64,000 nt of DNA, from the NCBI GenBank assembly GCA_905178155.1, contig CAJINV010000002.1, positions 4,893,709-4,957,708 on the forward strand. Reading direction: 5' to 3'. The notes beneath the pieces are model-generated. The model searched no databases and was not told where the DNA came from. It saw only the letters and a list, made by a program, of their open reading frames with translations. Origin of the DNA: Amoebophrya sp. A120 (Eukaryota; Sar; Dinophyceae; Syndiniales; Amoebophryaceae). Every line of letters starts with the position of its first letter. Positions within the stretch are counted from its first letter, which is position 1. Both the position numbers and the translations under genes were made by a program. Below, piece by piece: positions 58,201-64,000 of the stretch.

Positions 58201-58792
58201 GCTGTGGTGCGGGAACAAGCGCACCGGCACTGGTGGACACGGTTGCAGCGACAAGACCTCCTCCGGGGCGTGGAACTCCGTAAACGGAAGTCGCCTGCTG
58301 GCCTGGAAAACTCGAAGCCGCCGCGACTGCCGTGGAACCGCCACCGTAGGGGTTCATGTAGGCACTAGTATTCACATTGGTCGTGTATGAACCAGTTGCG
58401 GCCACTCCTGCGCTTGACGACGACGCTGACGCGGCTGTCGCTACCCCGGCCGGCGCGGGCGCGACTGCGGTGCCATAGTACAATTGCTGCGGTGGTTGTT
58501 GCTGTGGTTGCGCAAGCACAGAAGGAGCCCCAGGAGTTGTTCTTGTGCTCGCGACTCCTACCCCAACCGCGCCGGCATACGGATTTGGACTAGAGGACGA
58601 AGACAACCCCGAAAAGCTCACTGCAGCATAGGGATTTGCGTTCTGTACTGGCTGCGCCTGAGGGACCGCAGTCGCGTACGGGTTGGCAGAGCTTGATGCC
58701 ACTGAATACGGGTTGTTCGGTGCCAGGCTGGTGGCGTACGGGTTTGCGCCGTATGGCGTTCCCCCGGCATAAGGATTGGGGTTTGAGGCCAT
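55221..58792 (-). CDS. IQ-motif protein with NPY repeats; three introner elements and two GT-AG introns (811 aa)
   Basis: Coding blocks: 58792-57643, 57425-56829, 56506-56447, 56274-56192, 55908-55832 and 55704-55221. The gaps are, in order, an E element, a B element, a 172-bp GT-AG intron, a C element and a 127-bp GT-AG intron. Total 2436 nt, 812 codons. Start is the ATG at 58792. Residues 1-200 repeat NPYA units in Ala/Gly/Ser-rich sequence. A basic helical segment follows (KKIQDFVRRMARKKRFKELL), then an IQ motif (ALKIQKVYRGFQIRKIK) that should bind calmodulin or a myosin-like light chain. Exon 2 has a helical stretch (YAAELEERAHECYLKFNKEA). The tail is Ala/Pro/Gly-rich like the N-terminus. 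If the last GT-AG intron is not used, translation stops at a TAA at 55804 (659 aa) and 55733-55221 would be a separate 170-aa ORF. Function otherwise unknown. Confidence 0.72.
55705..55831 (-). other. Probable GT-AG intron (last) of the IQ-protein gene
   Basis: 127 bp, donor GTATAG and acceptor ATTACAG. It joins LEKLLG to YDFTPFDP in frame and adds 163 residues. The alternative is a stop at 55804. Compositional likeness of both protein ends favours the spliced form. Confidence 0.55.
55909..56191. mobile_element. Introner element IE-C, 283 bp
   Basis: Left end TATCGTGATTGAAAACG with CCCCACACCAGA; right end TTTTACACGGGATA. Duplication CTGAG is perfect. Interior related to 26961-27229 in inverted orientation. 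Confidence 0.92.
56275..56446 (-). other. GT-AG intron of the IQ-protein gene
   Basis: 172 bp, donor AAG|GTAATA and acceptor GAAACAG; phase 0. It includes a CTT repeat (plus strand) near 56379-56400. No terminal inverted repeats or duplication. It sits between two introner elements of the same gene. Confidence 0.75.
56507..56828. mobile_element. Introner element IE-B, 322 bp
   Basis: Left end TATTGAGAGGAAAAATCCCC; right end standard. Duplication ACATA is perfect. Interior as in 17210, 20892 and 39201, same orientation. Confidence 0.93.
57426..57642. mobile_element. Introner element IE-E variant, 217 bp
   Basis: Starts TATCCAAGAAAAAAACTGTG; the right end is its inverted partner ending TTTCTTGCAATA. 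Duplication ACAGC is perfect. Termini resemble E with changes in the inner part. Confidence 0.92.
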
Positions 58793-59685
58793 GTTTTCCT
58801 CCTTGTCGCTGCGGTCTAGAAGAGCGTGCTAGCCAATGACATTTGATGACTCAAACAAGCATTTTTCGGGCCTCGTAGTACGTCTACGTGAAGAACATCT
58901 ACACGCGTAATAAACAGCACAGCAGATGATGAACAATAACACTAGGTAGATACAACAACGTCACCTGTTTGAAAGAGGTGTCACTCACTGCTCCCGGACG
59001 ACGGTACAAGCCCAAGACCTCCTCAAAAGTCCCTAACTCCCGAAAAAGTTTGACCACGCGTTTGTTTTGTCGGAACAAGAATGAGAAAGAAAAGAACGCA
59101 CTTCAAGTTGTCACAATTCATCACAAAACAGCACAGCGAGGCTGTGGCAAATTGAGCCTTGTTTCTTTGGCCTAGAGATATCATCCCTAAGTGTGCCTCG
59201 AAGCGCATTTAGGAGATAAGTACTCCCGCCCTGGAAATTGTGCAATTGAAATAATTAAGTGAAGAAACAAGAATAGCAGTAGTTCAAGAAATGACGATTG
59301 AGACAGTGTGTGCTGGTACTGCTGCTGGTACCTGCTTTTATTGTGTAAATATTGACAAACGGAAGCTCTCAAGAGTGATCTTATCTGGAAAGATTCGTGT
59401 AATATTGACAAACGGAAGCTCTCAAGTAGAGTGATGTGTAATATTGACAAACGGAAGCGTTCAAGAGTGATCTAATTCTTTCTGGCATACTATCGTCGAT
59501 ACAGGCTACAGCCGTACAAGCGTTCTACTTTTTCTTGGAACAGGATTGAATGTTGCAATACTTCTCCTTTTTGTCATCTTCCCCCTTTTCAAAAAAATAA
59601 ATTCGTCCCATCCTAAAAACTCAGTCACTGAAACTGATTCCGCCTCTCCACCACTGCTCAATCATACCCGGCCCCGACGTCTTGT
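58793..59685. other. Intergenic with a short tandem repeat
   Basis: About 0.9 kb between the IQ gene start and the end of the partial gene. Apart from the tandem repeat at 59343-59474, nothing was recognised. No introner termini. Confidence 0.55.
59343..59474. repeat. Three-copy tandem repeat
   Basis: Three copies of a unit of about 37-55 bp containing AATATTGACAAACGGAAGC and then CTCAAG..GAGTGAT. The copies start near 59343, 59398 and 59438; the first spacing is longer. Function unknown. Confidence 0.8.
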
Positions 59686-62600
59686 TCACTGGTGCTCTTG
59701 TAGTACTTTCTTATTCGTCGTGCCCGTGGTCGTCGTGGTGATCTCGTTTATTCCAGCAGCATAACCATCGGCATGGTGCGCAAAATTAGTTTCTTGGTGG
59801 CAGACGCCATACTGATCCCGTTGGTTGGTGTTGCTGAGATTCGGATCAATATATTCAAGCTTGTGGTCTTCTTCAAATTGCAGCCACATTTTGCTCTTCC
59901 CGGTCATCTTTGATACCGGCCCGCCGGTTCCCGTCGTTGATGCGGGAGATGTTCTAGATCTTACATACTGCATGTAGTTGTTTTGCGCAGATGGTGATGT
60001 TTCGCGGGGGGTTTTTCGAACAACGGAGGAATGATTTCTCCCTCTGCTCTCATGCCGGCGCAGCCGCCGAGGATCTTCATCTTCTCCTCTAGATCTAGCC
60101 TGAGTTGTCCCACAGAGAAAATTCAGACTCGTTTCCATGATGCTCCCGCAGGTGAACCTCGCGCTGTTTGTCCTCGTAGTTCTTTGTGCTGGCAGCTTGT
60201 GGTCATTATTTCTACTCCTACCGCGGCCCTGTGTCTGATCTGCAAGAAATCTTTCACCGGAACCTCTCCCACCTTTACCAAGCCCGACGTCCGCGTACCT
60301 CCCCGGGTGGTTCTTCATCTGCAGCAACTCCTGCAGTCTCGTCTGCTCCCTTTTCTGAAGGCAGAAGTACGCCAGGAGGAAGAGTATCGTGCAGTAGATG
60401 ACCATCGTCAGCAGCTCTTCCGTGCCGTACTTTTCGTAGAGGGAGATGTTCTCATGCTCATCCTTATCAACTGCAAATATGTCTGGGTCAGGGAATAACG
60501 TGGAACCTGTCTTGCTTGGCTTGCTTTTAAAATGACTTATACAAATAAAGCACGAGCTGCTTTTTTGGTCATGCAAAAACGCAGCTTGCTTCTGACGCAC
60601 GCTACGCATAAAAAGAGATCTCAAATCTTTGTTATGTTTGGCTGCACTCGAGAGGAAGATACTCAGCCATTACAATCCAGCATCACCTCACCAGTTCCAT
60701 CCAGACCCAGATGACATAATTGCATCGCATAGTCGTGTTCTCCTTTATTCGTGAATAAAGGGTGTTGCTCTATTAATGGTTGGACGTAGGTTTTCTCGTA
60801 GTGGTAATCATGATCTTGTTCAACATGTTCAACATCGGGCAACCCAAATTGTGCACCGTCTGTTTGTTCCCCAGTGTCTTCTTCCTTTGGAGAGATGGTC
60901 ATAGCCGCCTCGTCCGTCAAGACGTGTTCTTGTGCTTGGCCGTTCTCGATGTTCTTCCGCTCGCGTAGTTCTCGGCTTTTCTGCTCCTCGAGCATCTTCT
61001 TTGTGCTGCCCCGGAGGTTCATGTGCGTGGTCTGTGCCATGGCAGGTTTAGTTCCGGCTGCCGTTGTTGCTGGCCCTGGCACCTCATCGTGATGACGTTC
61101 TGGTGTTGCTGTGCCAGCGTCCTCTTCGAGCGGCATTGCGGTTTGTTCAGCACTGCCTGTAGTACCTCCGTCCGCAGCAGCGACTTTCGCTTTCAGCTTC
61201 GACGTGCCGCGGAGGTTGTACTTTCTTGTCGTGCTCTGCTGGTGGTTCGGCGCTTCTCCACCTGTGGTAGTTTTAGCCTGAGCTCCAAACACCGCAGGCT
61301 CCGTCTCCTTTTCGAACAACGCGTGTGTCACCGTGTCGTACTCAAACTTCGTCCATGTTTTCCTCTCTGCGCTCCCGGCCCACCACGTCTCAATCAAGTG
61401 CGTATTGATCGACGCGCTCTTTTGGAAGGGGGCGATCGTCCAGTCTTTGAACCAGATCAAATTCGTAGTCCCGTCTTTGTACCAGTCCACCAGAGGCTTG
61501 CTCTCCTCTTGGTTCTTGTTGGCGTGTTCTTCTTCTCGTCGGCTCTTCTTGCTGTAGTCTTTGTTCTTCCGGTTCGGGTTGTCGACGCCTCGCCGCCCCT
61601 TCCCCCGACCTGCGCCTTGAGACGAGTGACCCCGAGAGGAAAAAGTGGTCTTCTCCACCGACGCAGCACCATTCAGGTAGAAGTTGTTCTTTCCCCCTGG
61701 TGCGGCAGAAGAAGTTTCACTTGCTGTAGCAGTCGTGGTTCCACCAGTAGTACCGCCTCGCGCGGGCGGACCAGGCACTGAATGACCGGATCCGGAGCGA
61801 GGCGCCAGCAGCTTATTTTCCGCCGGTCTCATATTATAGTTTTGCTGCTCCTGCTCCATCTCCTGCTGCTGTACTACTTGTTTTTGCTGTGCTGCTCCTG
61901 CAGCTGCTCCCCCCTGTAGAAACGACAACGCAACATCCAAGTCATTGTCCTCCAACTCCGGATCTATATCTGCCGCTTCCTTCCGGTTCACCACCGGCGC
62001 AATGAAAACAAATCCGTCCTCGTCTGGAGCACCAGCTTGTCTTGTTTCATCTCTCACTCGACCCGTGTTTGTCGCGACATGATCAACATCCGAGGGCCTG
62101 CTTGAAGATGATGTCGCCAGGAACGACGAGGAGGGGCTCTGCTTGGGCCCGCCAACACCCGCCAAAACCGCACCGTTTCCCGTGGCGTTCAAATGCACGG
62201 TGGGGTCCACCTCGGCGGTTCTGTCTTGCAACAGGTCCGACAGCCACTTTTCTTTCGCGGTTTCAGGAATGGTGGGGTTCGTGATCGGTTTCCCGACGCC
62301 GATTTCCAGTGCTGGATTTGGATTTTCATCCGGTGCTGCAGTCGGCTGCCGCTCGTGGTCCCTCGCCGCCTGCAAATTTTCCCAGTGCGCTTGTCTCGCT
62401 GTTTCCAACGCCTTCTGCTGCGCTTTTTCTTTCGCGAGCTGCCGTGCGCGGAGCTGCGATTGCTCCTCCGCGACACCATTCTGTTCCGCTGCGTCCTGTT
62501 CTCTCTGCTGCCGCTGTTGCTGCTGCAGCAGGATGTGCTGCTTCAGTTTTTCCTGCATCAGCTGCTGCCTCTCAAGCTGGAGTTGCTGCATTTTTTCCTT

Positions 62601-64000
62601 GTCTGCGTGGTTCATCTGCATGACAAAGGGATCATCCACAAGCGAGGACTGCTGTAGCCCCGATTCTCGTTGTTGCTCGTGGTTAGAAGTGGCAGAGAGT
62701 CCAAGGAATTGTTTTGCTCCTTCTGGAGGCGTTACATACGACGAAAAAGATGTCGCGCTGCCTCGGAGCAGCGAAGAGGGATCTTCATCCCCCAAGGCCA
62801 ATAGCTCGCTCTTGTTTTCTTCCGCATCAGCTGCAGCTGTGGTGGCTCGGGCCTGCTGTAGCTGCTGGAGTTGCTGCGCGGCTTGTAACTTTTCCCCTTG
62901 CCGCAGCGGGTGCTGCAGCTTTTGCTGTCGCAGCATCTTTTTCAGGTAAGTCGTGCTGTAGCCCGGGTACTGTTCGTGGAGCGCTTGCAGCTGCTGCTGT
63001 TGCTGCGTCGACTGCGCCTCCTGCTGGGCCGCTTCTTGTCGCTCCTGTGCACCGCTTATCACTTTTTCATCTCCGCCACCGAATCGCTGATCTTTCGGAA
63101 CGGCCCCTTCCGGCAAAAGTTCCGTGTCGGCCAAGGGCGGGGTTTGGGGGAAGTCTTCTCGTTCTTCCGCCTGACTGTCATCATGATGCCCCAGCAAAGG
63201 CGTAGTTTGCGCCGGGTCTACTGTGTGTGCTCGTTCGAACGGCGTCACGTGCCGTTCCGCGGCTTGCTGCGCAATCGCGTCTCTCGCGCGTCCTTGCTCC
63301 GCGAGTGCAGCCTGCGCGATGGCTGCCCGCAACGGGTAAGAGCCCTCTCCACCTGGAGCTGGAATCTGCATAGTCTTCTCGTCCGCTGCAGTCGCTGCTT
63401 GGGAGCTGACGCCATGATGCTGCGTAGGGTCGCTGTGGCTCGGGCTCGCGTTCGTGGCGTCGTTGAGCGGGTCGGCGCCGGGCCTGGGGTGCAGTTGCGC
63501 GGCAGCCGGGAGGCCGAAGATTTTTTGCGGGTGGGCTTGTTGGTATTCTTGCAGCTCATCTACTTCCGCTGCAGGCACAGTTCGTTGACCTACTCCGGCC
63601 GCCGCAGCGTCTGCACGTCCACTCGCGTTCTCGTCCACTGCCGTTTGAATCTGTTGCAGAATTGCGTCCGCCTCCTTCTGCGCAGCTCTCTCCGCTTCCG
63701 CCCGCTCCGCCTCTTCCTGCTCCTGCTGGCGCTTCCACTCTGCTTCTGCCTCTTGCCTTTCTTGTTCCCGCTGCGCTCCTTCCTCCTTCAACTTTTGTAG
63801 CTTTTCTTGCTCCAGTCGATTCTCCTCCCCTACCTTCTTCCCGTTCTGCGCGGCCACCAAAGCCTCCCGCTTTCCCGCGGCGGAATTGCGCAGCCGCGCT
63901 TTGTCTTCTTCCTCTCGTTGGTGGGCGTCCTGCTTTTCCTTCGCGCGGACCCGCTCCTGCGCCTGCCCCGCTTTCCGCTTCTGGTGCAACTTACTCCCCA
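59686..64000 (-). CDS. Coiled-coil protein with one membrane span, 5' partial
   Basis: Coding blocks 64000-60732 and 60464-59686 are joined across one A element in the same frame. The frame is open to the window edge and no start codon is assigned. The first 600 or so visible residues are Gln/Glu/Ala/Lys-rich coiled coil with long QQ and RE runs. A compact region near codons 850-920 of the visible part is rich in Trp (LIWFKDWTIAPFQKSASI, ETWWAGSAERKTWTKFEYD) and could be a small globular domain, not recognised. After splicing, KGEHD joins EHENISLYEKYG, followed by one membrane helix (LLTMVIYCTILFLLAYFCL), a basic stop-transfer segment (QKREQTRLQELLQMK) and a 230-residue hydrophilic tail. If a signal peptide lies upstream of the window, this would be a type I membrane protein. 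Confidence 0.7.
60465..60731. mobile_element. Introner element IE-A, 267 bp
   Basis: Left end TATCAACTGCAAATATG with CTGGGTCAGGGA; right end ATAATTGCATCGCATA. Flanks ATCCT/GTCGT match 3 of 5. Frame closes across it (NKGEHD to EHENISL). An old-looking copy. Confidence 0.83.

Noticed and set aside
5190-60731. The repeated blocks as a CRISPR array or satellite
   Set aside because: Copies are dispersed over 55 kb, differ in family and orientation, and each has its own duplication inside a coding frame. There are no regular spacers.
5190-60731. Inverted-repeat ends as bacterial terminators or attenuators
   Set aside because: They lie inside continuous coding frames and come in left/right pairs 150-1015 bp apart. 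Gene structure is eukaryotic, with GT-AG introns elsewhere.
5190-60731. Assigning the elements to a known transposon superfamily from the 5-bp duplication
   Set aside because: Several superfamilies make 5-bp duplications and no transposase is present in the window, so any name would be a guess.
1-64000. tRNA, rRNA or spliced-leader RNA genes
   Set aside because: No cloverleaf, rRNA core or dinoflagellate spliced-leader sequence was recognised by eye. A tRNAscan or Rfam search would be needed to exclude them.

Overview
This window is nuclear DNA of a protist. Proteins are long and rich in low-complexity runs, and two kinds of intron are present. A few introns are ordinary GT-AG introns. Far more numerous are inverted-repeat introner elements (IEs): 38 short DNA blocks that start TAT and nearly all end ATA, carry terminal inverted repeats, are flanked by 5-bp target-site duplications, and sit inside coding sequence. 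Removing each element plus one duplication copy restores one uninterrupted reading frame at all 38 sites. Inverted-repeat introner elements spliced at non-canonical borders are known from the parasitic dinoflagellate Amoebophrya (Syndiniales). Together with a GH7-type cellulase-like gene, a sperm-tail PG-rich repeat protein and a CNBD channel, they suggest a syndinian or other dinoflagellate-lineage alveolate. That assignment is inference, because no rRNA or marker gene lies in the window.

Twelve genes are recognised, all on the minus strand. In transcription order, from high to low coordinates, they are: a partial gene for a coiled-coil protein with one membrane span (64000-59686, 1 IE); an IQ-motif protein (58792-55221, 3 IEs and 2 GT-AG introns); a 2OG-Fe(II) oxygenase (54641-52320, 4 IEs); a 783-aa unknown protein with no intron (51807-49456); a sperm-tail PG-rich repeat protein (49031-47591, 3 GT-AG introns and no IE); a 2525-aa six-TM channel with a cyclic-nucleotide-binding domain (46863-36141, 9 IEs); an 1150-aa secreted unknown protein (35231-31197, 2 IEs); a 4674-aa giant protein with PH-like folds (29992-11736, 15 IEs); a phospholipid scramblase (10810-9106, 1 IE); a GH7-like cellulase (7849-5056, 3 IEs); an unknown ORF (3885-2659); and a U-box/SPRY protein whose U-box start is lost in a pyrimidine tract (2302-560).

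The IEs fall into eight terminal-repeat families, named here A (14 copies), B (9), C (6), E (3), D (2), G (2), F (1) and H (1). They total about 11 kb, roughly 17% of the window. None was seen between genes. Several copies in unrelated genes are nearly identical, which points to recent movement. One copy (43952-44966) carries an extra insert of about 0.75 kb. None encodes a recognisable transposase, so all look non-autonomous. The genes show no operon-like functional link; what they share is this intron-generating element system.
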